Notes: a model not told the origin generated them from the sequence alone. Counted from the first letter of the stretch, positions 26,532 through 36,065 are shown. The stretch is 64,000 nt of DNA from Nocardia transvalensis NBRC 15921 (GCF_000308875.1 NZ_BAGL01000060.1:1-64000); one strand, 5' to 3'. Numbers and translations: made by a program.

Positions 26532-27086
26532 ATGGGCGGCAACGGTGGCCGAGTTCGCGCAGTCACAGTGTCGGTGGACAGGAATCCACTAATCGAGAAC
26601 TGCTGGAACATCAAAGTCAACAACGGCACCCCCGGCCCGATCACGGCCCTCGCCGTGGACGTCTACTGCGTCGACGACCTGGGGAACCGCACCGTTGACC
26701 AGTGCGTTCCCGCGAAAAGACGCATTTCGATCCAACAGGTATTCGAGAAGATGCTGGGCCAGGTGCTTGAGGGCACGTTGGGAGCCATCGGCAACCGAGC
26801 GCAGATGTATCCCGGGTTCCCGCCAGGTGCAGGTGCCGGGCTGGGCGCCTACGGGGGGATGATGGCAAACGGCTTGGCTTCCGACCCAACGGCAGCGGCT
26901 CGTCTGCAGCAGGTTCAGGCAGCCATGACCGACTCGTTTCCGGAGGTCCTGTACGCGGTGACCACCGCCGAGGTGGTGTTTTTCGCCGAGGGTGCAGGTC
27001 GGGTGCGCGCGGACATCACATTCGACGATGAGGACGGGACGCGGTGGACTCGCCGTTTCGGCGAACTTCCGCAGAAGGCCGGATAA
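26532..27086 (+). CDS. Protein of unknown function with preceding amyloid-like motif; probably part of a split gene
   Basis: From ATG 26532 the product has 184 residues. It has an N-terminal beta-rich segment (VTVSVDRNPLIENCWNIKVN, then GPITALAVDVYCVDDLGN), a Gly/Ala/Met-rich middle and a C-terminal strand pair ending WTRRFGELPQKAG. The frame stays open upstream of 26532 without any start codon. There it encodes SSQSHLSAGGDINTYLGASP, similar to the SAGGSVRIQG motif of the preceding frame. This suggests the two were once one protein, or that this gene lost its start. Some NLR-associated Actinobacterial proteins carry similar W-x-V-x-V-x-N-x-x domains. Function unknown. Confidence 0.5.
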   Translation: MGGNGGRVRAVTVSVDRNPLIENCWNIKVNNGTPGPITALAVDVYCVDDLGNRTVDQCVPAKRRISIQQVFEKMLGQVLEGTLGAIGNRAQMYPGFPPGAGAGLGAYGGMMANGLASDPTAAARLQQVQAAMTDSFPEVLYAVTTAEVVFFAEGAGRVRADITFDDEDGTRWTRRFGELPQKAG

Positions 27087-27140
27087 TTGTTGCCCGGCAC
27101 TGACTGACTAGCCTTACTGACGAAGAAGGACCCCCACCGG

Positions 27141-27335
27141 GTGAGAGTTACATGCGTACGGCTGGGGAACGCCACCGCAGAACGCATCGTCGACCTCGCC
27201 CGCGCCGGCCGCACCGTCGATCAGATCGCCGAGACCGTGGCCCGAGAATCCCGAACCTTCCCGGAGCGGGTAACCGTCGATGTCCTAGGACTGCTCGACC
27301 GCTTGGCGCCCCCACACGAGAACAGGGCTGCGTGA
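27141..27335 (+). CDS. PqqD-like RiPP recognition protein, possibly N-terminally short
   Basis: A 64-residue protein from GTG 27141. LGNATAERIVDLARAGRTVD followed by IAETV...VTVDVLGLLDRL fits the C-terminal helices of PqqD-type RiPP recognition elements, which bind leader peptides and deliver them to radical SAM or other modifying enzymes. Typical PqqD proteins have ~90 residues and an N-terminal beta wing, which is mostly missing here. The stop overlaps the radical SAM start (TGATG), so the two are translationally coupled. No precursor peptide could be identified between 27087 and 27140. Confidence 0.65.
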   Translation: MRVTCVRLGNATAERIVDLARAGRTVDQIAETVARESRTFPERVTVDVLGLLDRLAPPHENRAA

Positions 27336-28561
27336 TGAGCCTCGCCACCACAGAAAACCTCACATCCCGGCAACGCTACCGCCGCGACCTGGGGCTGCTC
27401 TTCGACCCCAATATCGGGGCATTCCATCGGTTGCGCAACGCTGTCGCCAAGCAAATGGTCGACCAGATCTACTCCGGCGCCGACCACCAAGACGTCGTCG
27501 AAGCCGTCACCGACCGGTATCACGCCGACCCTGCCAGGGTCGCCGCCGACCTCAACACGCTCATCACCACCCTGACTGCACCGCAGCCGCCATCCTCGAC
27601 GCACGGCGGATCGCTGCTCGAGATCGATAAACGGTTCGATGCCCGGCTCAAATTTCCGCTGCGCATGGAGATCGAGCTGACCGCGGTCTGCAACTGGGAC
27701 TGCGGTTTCTGCTACAACGTGTGGAAGATCGACCCCACGATGTCGGACCGCGATGTCCGCCGTGCAGTCCGTGAACTGCCCGAAAAACATATCCCGACCG
27801 GCTTGGCCATTTCGATCCTCGACGAGTGCGCAGAGCAAGGCTGTTTCGTAATCCGCTACAGCGGCGGCGAAACCCTGCTCCATCCGGACGCAATGGAAAT
27901 CTTCGAGCACGGCGGACGGCTCTGCTTGTATCAGGTGGTGTTCACCAACGGGCACTTCATCACCGCCGACCGCACTGCGCGCCTGGCCGCCGCGAACGTG
28001 CGCTGTGCTCTGGTGTCCATCCACGGCGACCGCAACCAGCACAACCAACTCACCGGCCATCCCCGGGCCTACGACAAAGCCACCACCGCCATGCGGCTGC
28101 TGCTCGATGCCGGCATCGCCGTGGTCGCCGAGCTCACCCTCGTTCAGGAGAACGTGTCCGGCGCGCTCGATGTCATCCGCGACGCCTACCGGCTCGGAGT
28201 GCGCGAGTTCGGCGTCATGCGCTACGTACCCACCGGCCGAAACGACGACCGCTACGGCGTCCCGGTCTCGGTGACCTTGCCGCTGATGCATGAGATCGAC
28301 CGGCTCATCGCCACAGAATGCCCCGGCATGACCGTCGCGTGGCCGTGCGCGCAGAAGCTGTGCACCAGTGACGCTGACACTCCGCTCCGCTCCGACGACC
28401 CCACGCTCGGGTTGAGGTTCTCCCAATTGGCAGGGCACTGCGAATCCGGCATGGTGTGGGCGAGCGTCAGCTACGACGGCCAGCTGCGTAACTGCCCGCA
28501 CAGCAACGTCTACTTCGGCCGTCTCGCCGGCGGGGCTGCTGCACGGATAGGTGACAACTGA
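27335..28561 (+). pseudogene. Radical SAM peptide-modifying enzyme with PqqD-like N-terminus, 3' end cut by an IS
   Basis: It begins MSLATTENLTSRQRYRRDLG. Residues ~20-85 (LGLLFDPNIGAFHRLRNAVA and onward) look like a second PqqD-like domain. The radical SAM core has the CX3CX2C cluster site TAVCNWDCGFCYNVW and the glycine-rich YSGGETLLHP, with VVFTNGHF and RCALVSIHGD strands. A late cysteine region (GHCESGMVWASVSYDGQLRN, then CPHS) suggests an auxiliary cluster domain. Family coding ends at about 28531, where the IS terminal repeat begins; the last ~10 residues come from the IS. Part of the C-terminal auxiliary domain is therefore probably missing. The partners suggest RiPP maturation; the product is unknown. 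Confidence 0.75.
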
Positions 28562-28599
28562 GATGGCTGGCCGGGAGGCGGGCCTGAGAGGATGTCACT

Positions 28600-28907
28600 G
28601 TGCCCAAGCCGTATCCGCAGGAGTTCCGCGATGACGTGGTCCGGGTTGTTCGTAACCGTGAGGACGGGGTGACGCTGGAGCAGATCGCCGCCGATTTCGG
28701 TGTGCATCCGGTGACGTGTCGAAATGGATGCGCCAGGCCGACGTCGACGACGGGGACAAGCCGGGCACGACGCGAACCGAGTCGGCCGAGTTGCGTGATG
28801 CGCGGCGTCGTATCCGGTTGCTGGAGCAGGAGAACGAAGTCTTGCGGCGGGCCGCGGCGTATCTGTCGCGGGCTCAGCTACCGGGAAAAGGCTCTACCCG
28901 CTCGTGA
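28600..28907 (+). pseudogene. IS3-family orfA (HTH transposase subunit), frameshifted
   Basis: It begins MPKPYPQEFRDDVVRVVRNR (GTG 28600) and encodes the helix-turn-helix VTLEQIAADFGVHPVT. The next frame then supplies SKWMRQADVDDGDKPG and the leucine-zipper-like ARRRIRLLEQENEVLRRAAA. Joining them as PVT-LSKWMRQ requires one extra base near 28713, so orfA carries a single-base deletion. In intact relatives orfA is ~100 residues and is fused to OrfB by programmed -1 frameshifting. This copy should not make a normal OrfAB transposase. Confidence 0.8.
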
Positions 28908-29764
28908 AAGAGCTTGCCGCCGGCGGGATTCCCGTGGCGGTGACGTGCCGGGTACTGCAGCTCGCTCGCCAACCGTACTACCGATGGCTGGCCGAACCCG
29001 TGACCGCCGGCGAACTCGCCGCAGCGTATCGGGCCAACGCGTTGTTCGACGCGCACCGAGACGACCCCGAGTTCGGATACCGGTTTCTGGCCGACGAGGC
29101 CCGCGAACCCGGTGAGGCGATGGCCGAGCGGACCGCGTGGCGGATCTGTTCGAGCAACCGGTGGTGGAGCGCGTTCGGCAAACGCCGCAGTGGCAAGAGC
29201 GGACGGCCGGGACCGCCGGTTCACGATGACCTCGTCCGCCGGAACTTCACCGCCGATGAGCGAAACCGGCTGTGGCTCAGTGATATTATCGAGCATCGCA
29301 CCGATGAAGGAAAGCTCTATCTGTGCGCGATCAAGGATGTGTTCTCGGGCCGGATCGTGGGCTGCTCGATCGACTCACGCATGAAGTCCAGGCTCGCGGT
29401 CGCGGCCCTGCGCAATGCGGCGGCGCGCCGTGGTGAGGTCTCTGGCTGCATCCTGCACACCGACCGCGGGTCTCAATTTCGTTCCCGCCGGTTTGTCCAC
29501 GCGCTCAACCGATTCGGCATATCCGGATCGATGGGCCGGGTCGGCGCGGCCGGCGACAACGCCGCGATGGAGAGCTTCTTCAGCCTGCTGCAACGCAATG
29601 TCCTGGACCGGCAGCGATGGGCCACCCGTGAACAGTTGCGGACAGCGATCGTCACCTGGATCGAACGCACCTACCACCGCCGCCGACGGCAAGCCCGCCT
29701 CGGCCGGTTGACCCCGATCGAATTCGAAACCATCATGACCCCAGCAGCCCCACAGGCTGCTTAA
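28904..29764 (+). CDS. IS3-family orfB (DDE integrase domain)
   Basis: A 286-residue OrfB. It has the N-terminal HTH_21-like region TCRVLQLARQPYYRWL and a retroviral-integrase-type catalytic domain. The DDE residues are seen in LWLSDIIEHRTDEGKLYL (D), LHTDRGSQFRSR (D) and NAAMESFFSLLQRNVLD (E, with the conserved K/R-rich tail following). It is intact, but alone it lacks the DNA-binding OrfA part. It overlaps orfA by four bases, as usual in this family. Confidence 0.9.
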   Translation: MKELAAGGIPVAVTCRVLQLARQPYYRWLAEPVTAGELAAAYRANALFDAHRDDPEFGYRFLADEAREPGEAMAERTAWRICSSNRWWSAFGKRRSGKSGRPGPPVHDDLVRRNFTADERNRLWLSDIIEHRTDEGKLYLCAIKDVFSGRIVGCSIDSRMKSRLAVAALRNAAARRGEVSGCILHTDRGSQFRSRRFVHALNRFGISGSMGRVGAAGDNAAMESFFSLLQRNVLDRQRWATREQLRTAIVTWIERTYHRRRRQARLGRLTPIEFETIMTPAAPQAA

Positions 29765-29793
29765 CCACTGTCACCTCATCGTGCAGCAGCCCC

Positions 29794-31381
29794 ATGAACC
29801 CGGTCACCCTGCTCGGTGTGCTCGGCCCCGAACCCTGGCGCGTTGCCTACGTCGAACCCTCCGTCCGGCCCGACGATCCGCGGCGAAGGAATCGTCATCG
29901 ACCGTGATGAACGCCGCGCCATTGTGGTCCGCACGGCCGGCGACCTCGCCGCCAGTCGCAACGGCACGATCGACACCGACGCGGAAGCAGGACTCATCGA
30001 CGAGATCACCAATTTGGTCGAGACTCTCGTCGGCGTTCTTGGCCGGTTCGATGGGAAGTACCTGCAATTGCCGGAGCAGATCCTGACCACGGTAATGCGC
30101 AAACACCAGCGTTACCTACCCATCCGCGACGCCGACGGCCACCTGCTGCCGCTGTTCGTCACTTTCGCGAACGGGGCCTGCGATTCCAACGCCGTCCGCG
30201 ACGGCAACGAAAACGTGCTCCGCGCCCGCTTCGAAGACGCCACCTTCTTCTGGAACGCCGATCTACACACCACGCCCCAGCAGTTCCGTTCGCAGCTCAC
30301 CGCACTCACCTTCGAGAACCGACTCGGATCCATGGCAGACCGCGCCAACCGCATCGCCACCGCCAGCCGCGACCTCGCCACACGAATCACCTTGTCTCCC
30401 AATGACTCCAGCACACTCCAACGTGCCGGCGAACTGGTGAAGTTCGACCTGGCCACACAGATGGTCATCGAGATGACCTCCCTCGCTGGCACCATGGCCC
30501 GCGAATACGCCCGCAAGGCAGGCGAATCCGACGCCGTCACCGACGCACTGCTCGACACCGAACTGCCACGCCACCACCACGATCGCCTCCCTGCCACGAC
30601 GCCGGGCGCGATATTGGCCCTGGCCGACCGGTACGACCTGCTCGTCGCCATGCTCGCCATCGGCGCCAAACTCACCGGCACCTCCGACCCCTACGGGCTC
30701 CGCCGCGCGGCCCTCGGCGTCATCCGCATCCTCCCCGAATCCCCACAGCTCGAAACACTCACCTACCGAGACGGACTCACCACCGCCGCGGACAAGCTGC
30801 GCGCACAAGGCATCACCGTCGACGACGCCGTACTCGACACCGCCGAAGACCTGCTCGCCACCCGCTACGAGCAACGACTGCGCGATGAGAACGTCCCCAT
30901 CGCCCTGATCGAAGCAATCCGGCCGGGCTCAGAAAACCCACGGCGAGCGGACCGACTGCGCATCGACATCGAACACGCACGCAACACCGCTCCCCAGGAA
31001 CTTGCCGAGATCGTCGAAGGACTCCAACGCATCGCACGAATCGTTCCGCCCGGCACACCCGCAACCATCGAGACCGAAACACTCACCGAGCCCGCCGAAC
31101 GAAACCTGATCACCGCGCTCAGCAGGCTCGCTGACAGCCAGGAACAGCGTCTGACCGCTTGGGCGGTTACCGCACAGCCGCTGGCGGCCGCCCTTAGGAC
31201 CTTCTTCGACGAAATCCTCGTCATGAGCGACGCCCCTGCGACCCGCGCAGCACGCCTCAGCCTACTCGCAACCGTTCTTCACTCTGCACCGTTCGAAATA
31301 GATTGGAAAGCGTTGCACCACTTGCGGTCTGACACATTCGACGACATCGCAACCGATGCGGTGGTTGTCGAGTCTGTGTGA
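29794..31381 (+). pseudogene. Bacterial-type glycyl-tRNA synthetase (GlyQ-GlyS) with large internal deletion
   Basis: The first ~29 codons from 29794, MNPVTLLGVLGPEPWRVAYV then EPSVRPDD, match the alpha subunit around its residues 35-65 (LGPEP...AYVxPSxRPxD). From ~29877 another frame encodes the beta subunit from its middle: ERRAIVVRTAGDLAASRNG, DEITNLVETLVGVLGRFDGK, MRKHQRYLPIRDADGHLLPL, then ENVLRARFEDATFFW, a complete HD-like and DALR region and the normal C-terminus near SAPFEIDWKAL. The alpha N-terminus was removed by the IS, and the alpha C-terminus plus beta N-terminus by a deletion. It cannot aminoacylate. Mycobacteriales normally use a single-chain GlyRS, so the alpha-beta type is foreign and may have served the neighbouring peptide pathway. 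Confidence 0.75.
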
Positions 31382-31422
31382 TAGGACGACGACCGTTGCC
31401 GCCGGGTACCTTGCGCACGCGC

Positions 31423-33947
31423 TTATCCCGCCTGGCATGGAGCCGTACCTGGGTCTGACCAATCCGTAGTAGTCGCGTTCGAGAGGCCTAAGCCGGCTAC
31501 CAGGCGAATCGTGGGCTGGCCGATTCGAGGCCAATCGAACGCGGCTACCGAGTCGAGGATGTTGTTCACAGCGCTGGGGGTCCATGCGGGTTCGGAAGTC
31601 CCGAAGACCAGCTCATCCGCCTCGAGCCAGACGGCGGCCTGACACTTTTTCGCGACCTCGGCTCGCCGTTCGCGAGTGTTCTTACCGTTCAGTTGCGCGG
31701 CACTCTTGGCTTCTCCCACGGTGAGTTTCCCATCGTGGTAGGCGATCAGGTCTAGCTCGACCCTCGATTTGGCCTGCCCGACCAGTTCAATTTCTGCCAG
31801 GTCATGGTAGGGCAGGGCCTTTTCGCCTGAAGCCGCAAGATGAGCGGCGAGGGCGATGGGCACGTCACCGTGGTCATCAAGCAGTTGCCTCCCGACCGGG
31901 TGCAAATCATAGAACCACCGCGGCTCGGCCAGAGGCAGATTCCATGCTGGCTGATCGAGATCGTTCATGGAGTCGCATCGCTCGCACGTCCACCGTTGCC
32001 CCAGCCTGTCAATCGGCTGAAACTGGACTTCTGTACAGACGACACACCGGAGTACGAGTCCGCAGCGAATAACGCCCGCCCGTAAAGCTGTGTCCAGTAG
32101 GTACCTGATCTCTGGCTCCGTGATGGCTGGGGATGAGACGACGAATCCGTTGAAATTCAAGACGCCGTAACCAGCACGGATCCGAACCCCCTCGTCATGC
32201 GGGTAGCAGTCGATAGTCCGTTTCGCCTTGGCGTCCATCTTGTGCAGCGCAGGCAGGAGCGGACCAGCAAACAATTCCACAACCGCTGCACGATCACCGA
32301 GCATCCGCGCCAGTTGGGCGGTCTTCTGGCCCGCCGAGCTAAGCCTGCTGGTCAGGCCGTGCTGTGCCAGCTTCGCATCGACCCAATCGGCGAGGCTCAA
32401 ATCACGAAGTTTGATGCGCGGCAACCGGTTGACAGCCGGGATCCCATCGAGGACAAGATCGTAACGTCGTGATGGATAGGAGGTCCCGTGTCTGCTGCTG
32501 CGTGCGAGCGTCATCTGAAGGCCCTCGGTCGAGGGCAATAGATCTCGGCCCGTAAGTCCACAACCGAGGACCGATTGATCATCCAGCCACGTGATGTCGA
32601 TGTGCCACGTCATGTTTGGATGTTGCGCGAGCAGATTGTCTTCCAGTAACGGTGGCGGCAACGGAGCCAACATCGTTCTCGTCCCAGTCGAATCAGCTTT
32701 GGTTGGGACCGTGAGTACCTCGTCGAACTGCTCCCTGACCGCGAGATAGGTGGTGTTACGTCGTGGCCAGGCGAGATCGCGTGCGCCCGCTGCCTGGCTG
32801 ATGCCATCGGGATTCTGGTCTCCACCCGGCCATTCGATAACTGCCGCTCTGAACCGCTCCAATACATCGGCGATGTCTGCCTCGGGCAAGGAAGCAGAGG
32901 TGACCGTCAACTTTCTCGGGCCCACACTGCAACTGTCGAAAATCCTGGCTAGCCCTTCCACAAAGGCAGACGGAAGAGGATCGCGATCGATTCCGAGGAA
33001 ACTGGGCAACCAGACACCCTGCCCGTAGGTGAGCTGCCACAGCCGGGCCAGGGCGAAGTCGTCGGGCGAATCGCCCACTACCAGTAGAGCTTCGGCCGGA
33101 ACAAGGGACTCAGAAACCTGCAATAAACTAGTCATCGTGTAGCCCCAGGCACGACCGACCTCAGAATGTGCGGCACCGTCACGCGGCAGCCTGATCAAAC
33201 ACGCGGGAGGCGACGGCCGGGTTCCCATCAACCAGGCGGTCAGGCGACCGAGCGCGCGATCGTCGATGTCGGGCTCGATGGCCGCAGGGTTCGGCGAATC
33301 GACGAGCCCGGCGTGCGACGCGACGGCGACACCGAGCAACCCACCCCAGTTCGGAGGACACTGCACGCAGTTCCCAACAGCCAAACCCGGCATGAGATTC
33401 ACGTCCGGGAACTCCGCACCCTTGCGGTACTCACGAACCGGTTCAACCCGCGAAGTGTTGTGAACTCGCATGTACGGCGAACACACGGCAGCAACCTGAT
33501 CCCTCGCCATACGATCGCCGGCAGTCACCGTGTCCGACAGCACGATCCCCTCCGCCAACGCGTTCCAGCGTTCCGGACCTTCCAGCAGCTGCCCATCGAC
33601 TCCGCGAACTTGCAGTTGGCCCTGCATGAAGTACTCGAAGTCCACAAGTTCCCGCGGATAAGTCACCACGTAGTCCGGATCGTAAATCCGGCAAGCCCTC
33701 AAGATCGCGGCGCGACCTGCCCGTCGTGATGGGGCACAAGCGCGAAGCCCGACCCGCCCCACGTCTGGTTAGCAAGCCACAGAGCTCGTCGTGCCCAGTA
33801 CGACCAGTCCTGCCCACCGTCGAATACGAGCGCGACTCGGGCCGAACCCAGCCCTCGCCTGACGGTGGAGTACGTGACCTCCGACGCTGCACACACTCGG
33901 CTACCAAACCACATCCAACCCACAGCGACCGGAGATTCGATTGCCAT
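31423..33947 (-). pseudogene. Large PD-(D/E)xK-nuclease-like protein with zinc ribbon, frameshifted near the 5' end
   Basis: The N-terminal part (MAIESPVAVGWMWFGSRVCA, start 33947) continues through RRALWLANQTWGGSGFALVP and loses frame near 33710. The other frame then reads AAILRACRIYDPDYVVTYPR to a stop at 31423. Together they give ~840 residues. The C-terminal third has a CxxC...CxxC zinc ribbon (RCVVCTEVQ; WTCERCDSM) and RVELDLIAYHDGKLTVGEAK, the D...(E)xK pattern of restriction-endonuclease-fold nucleases. The N-terminal ~500 residues match nothing I recognise. It lies convergent with the glyQS relic. A large multi-domain nuclease in an island suggests phage defence. The frameshift may be a true inactivation or an assembly error. 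Confidence 0.6.
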
Positions 33948-34043
33948 CGTGATCGATCCACCCGAGGTCGACCGGTTCACTAGTCTTTCGCGGGCGGCAT
34001 ACTGGACGACAGGCCCCGTTCGGGTCCCTGTCCACGCGAGCCG

Positions 34044-34760
34044 TCAGGGTAGGTAGAGGTCCCGCAGTCCCGTATCGACGGCTGCGATCGCGCCGCCGGA
34101 GTGCGTCGCAAGCCATGCCTCGAAACTATCCGCATCGTGTTCGGCAACGGCAACGGTGAACATGGCTTCCGCTCCGTACTCGATGCCCTGGAGTCTGTAG
34201 GCCGAGTTGCGCAGGTCGTTCTCGAGACGCCCGGACCGGGCATGCGGGGATTCGAGGAGGAATATGTGGTGGCGAACGCAACGGAGTTCTCCGACGAGGT
34301 CCAATGTCTCGGCCAGGACGCCGGAGTAGGCACGGATCAGGCCGCCGGCGCCGAGTTTGGTACCGCCGAACCAGCGCGAAACAACGGCGACGACATCGGT
34401 TAGGTCCCGGCGGGCGAGCACTTCCAGCATCGGGACGCCTGCAGTGCCCGCAGGCTCGCCGTCGTCATTGCTGCGGGCGCCGAGCCCGCCGGTGGCCGGA
34501 TCACCGACCCGCAGGGCTGTGCAATGGTGACCGGCTCCGGGGTTGGATTTCCGAACTCGCGCGATGACCGCGGAAGCGGCTTCGATGTCGCGGACCCGGG
34601 CGACTGTGCACAGAAACCGAGACCGACGTATCTCGACCTCGTGGGTACCGTCCCGCGCGATTACTCGCACAGCGGCTTTGCGGGCAAGGTGACCTTCATC
34701 GACGGGTCCTTCCATGGCACCGATCGGCTTCGCAGACGGGCGAGCGGTGCGGTCGGCCAC
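34044..34760 (-). CDS. YigZ / IMPACT family protein
   Basis: Up to 238 residues; an internal start at MEGPVDEGHLARKA (34715) would also fit and matches the usual ~215-residue length. The UPF0029 N-terminal domain shows RSRFLCTVARV, HHCTALRVGD, then RSNDDGEPAGTAGVPMLEVL and RWFGGTKLGAGGLIRAYSGV, the hallmark blocks of the family. Relatives of yeast IMPACT/Yih1 and E. coli YigZ are thought to act in translation-linked stress, but the bacterial role is unproven. It is a common chromosomal gene, so finding it inside the inferred island is unexpected. It looks intact. Confidence 0.9.
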   Translation of the reverse strand: MADRTARPSAKPIGAMEGPVDEGHLARKAAVRVIARDGTHEVEIRRSRFLCTVARVRDIEAASAVIARVRKSNPGAGHHCTALRVGDPATGGLGARSNDDGEPAGTAGVPMLEVLARRDLTDVVAVVSRWFGGTKLGAGGLIRAYSGVLAETLDLVGELRCVRHHIFLLESPHARSGRLENDLRNSAYRLQGIEYGAEAMFTVAVAEHDADSFEAWLATHSGGAIAAVDTGLRDLYLP

Positions 34761-34790
34761 TGGAATGGATGCCGACCGCGCCCACCGATC

Positions 34791-35126
34791 TCAGCTCGCC
34801 TTGTTGTACGCCGCCACGACATCCGCCTGAATACGGCCGCGGCTCGACACGTTGTAACCGTTCTTCCGAGCCCAATCCCGGATCGCCGAGGTCTGCTCCC
34901 GATCGGTCGACGAGCGCGCCGCCGCCTTGTTCTTGCCCTTCGGGATCCGGCCGACCTTCCGTGCCGGGCCGGTCCACGGTTCGAGCGCTTCACGGAGCTT
35001 GCCCGCATTCGCCATCGACAAGTCGATCTCGCATTCGACACCGTCGATACCAAATCGAACCGTCTCCGCCGCCTTGGACTTACCGTCGTAGTCGTCCACC
35101 AACTCGACGGTGACCTTCTTTGCCAT
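34791..35126 (-). CDS. Lsr2-family nucleoid protein
   Basis: A 111-residue protein starting MAKKVTVELVDDYDGKSKAA. Residues 1-60 form the dimerisation beta-sheet domain (RFGIDGVECEIDLSMANAGK). The C-terminal domain has RDWARKNGYNVSSRGRIQAD, where NGYNVSSRGRI holds the RGR AT-hook-like minor-groove motif. Lsr2 binds AT-rich foreign DNA and silences it, like H-NS. A GAAAGTGGGCG-like purine stretch lies before the start. Its place inside the inferred island suggests a mobile-element-borne paralogue that keeps the cargo quiet; the chromosomal lsr2 would lie outside this window. Confidence 0.92.
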   Translation of the reverse strand: MAKKVTVELVDDYDGKSKAAETVRFGIDGVECEIDLSMANAGKLREALEPWTGPARKVGRIPKGKNKAAARSSTDREQTSAIRDWARKNGYNVSSRGRIQADVVAAYNKAS

Positions 35127-35291
35127 ACAATCGCCCACTTTCTTACGAATAGTACGAGTGCAACTACTGTAATCTGCACACAATACAAAAATCAATTCAA
35201 TGAGCTGAAGGACGGGCTCTCAGCCGAGAATTACATCGGTTAATGAGCAGTGGAAGGTCTCTGTCGGGCAAGCGACCGCAATGTGGTCGAC

Positions 35292-36065
35292 TCAGTCGAG
35301 CAGAAGGCGTTCGACGACAGCGAGGATTTGATCACGCGTCAGCGCCTTACGGCCCGCCAGGCTCACATCCGACGTAGATCTCCGCGTGAGCTGCACAAAC
35401 CTTGCGTCTTGTTCGTCGATAATTGACGAGGAGGCGTGCACACCGTATTCACCGTCCTGAATGCCGGCGGTACCGCGAACGAAAACAACGAACTGTTTCT
35501 GAGCGATGGCGGTGACATGGACCGGCTCGTCTCCCAATGACAAGAGTTGCCCTATGCCCCGCAGATGACGGGCCAAGATTTGGTGGTCCTCGTCCAGGTC
35601 GGCCCTGGCCGCCCACACCTGCCACATCGGCGGTGCAGTCCGGCACCGATAGATCCAATCCAGCTCACTACGACTGATGATGAACCGTCCGGGCTCGCCC
35701 GACGCGTAGACCGCGACCGTCTTCGCCGCCCACGCCACCAAGCTATCGGCTCGAGCCGCGACAATTTCCGTCTCGCGCCCCTCAGCGAGATCGACCAGAA
35801 TTGTCTCCACAGCCAGATCGAGGTCGTTCATCCAGCCGTTGTTGCACGGCGCGCACACCGTCTTGACCTGCCAGTCGTACAACGAGTTCTGCGCGGCCCG
35901 ATCCTGCACCTGTGGGCCGTCTTCATCCAGCCAAGCTCGCCAAAACCGATGAGTCCAGCCACTTCGAAGCGCGAGCTTATTGCCCATTTCCTGGCGAAAC
36001 ACATGCTCACGAGAGGAATTCCCGACCATCTCACAGAACAAGCATGGCCTGGCACCACCAGTCAT
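35292..36065 (-). CDS. Putative HNH-type endonuclease protein
   Basis: A ~257-residue protein; I place the start at 36065 because GGAGG lies five bases before it. Near the N-terminus is CLFCEMVGNSSREHVFRQEM, then VKTVCAPCNNGWMNDLD. The CxxC...(E)H...CxxCN order is that of HNH or HNH-like zinc-bound nuclease modules. The C-terminal ~180 residues have no clear relatives (WAAKTVAVYASGEPGRFIIS; ending ALTRDQILAVVERLLLD). A role in defence is a guess from its island position. It looks intact and stands alone on the minus strand. Confidence 0.55.
   Translation of the reverse strand: MTGGARPCLFCEMVGNSSREHVFRQEMGNKLALRSGWTHRFWRAWLDEDGPQVQDRAAQNSLYDWQVKTVCAPCNNGWMNDLDLAVETILVDLAEGRETEIVAARADSLVAWAAKTVAVYASGEPGRFIISRSELDWIYRCRTAPPMWQVWAARADLDEDHQILARHLRGIGQLLSLGDEPVHVTAIAQKQFVVFVRGTAGIQDGEYGVHASSSIIDEQDARFVQLTRRSTSDVSLAGRKALTRDQILAVVERLLLD

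Larger units (their letters stand above)
28532..29793 (+). mobile_element. IS3-family insertion sequence, 1262 bp
   Basis: Imperfect terminal inverted repeats of ~28 bp bound the element: GGGGCTGCTGCAC at 28532 and its reverse complement ending at 29793, with a second matching block (AGGTGACA, 28549-28556) on the left and its complement at 29768-29775. Inside are orfA and orfB of an IS3-type transposase. No target-site duplication is seen: the left flank ends GCCGGC and the right flank begins ATGAACC. The left flank is a truncated radical SAM gene and the right flank a truncated glyQ, so neighbouring DNA was probably lost after insertion. Confidence 0.85.
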
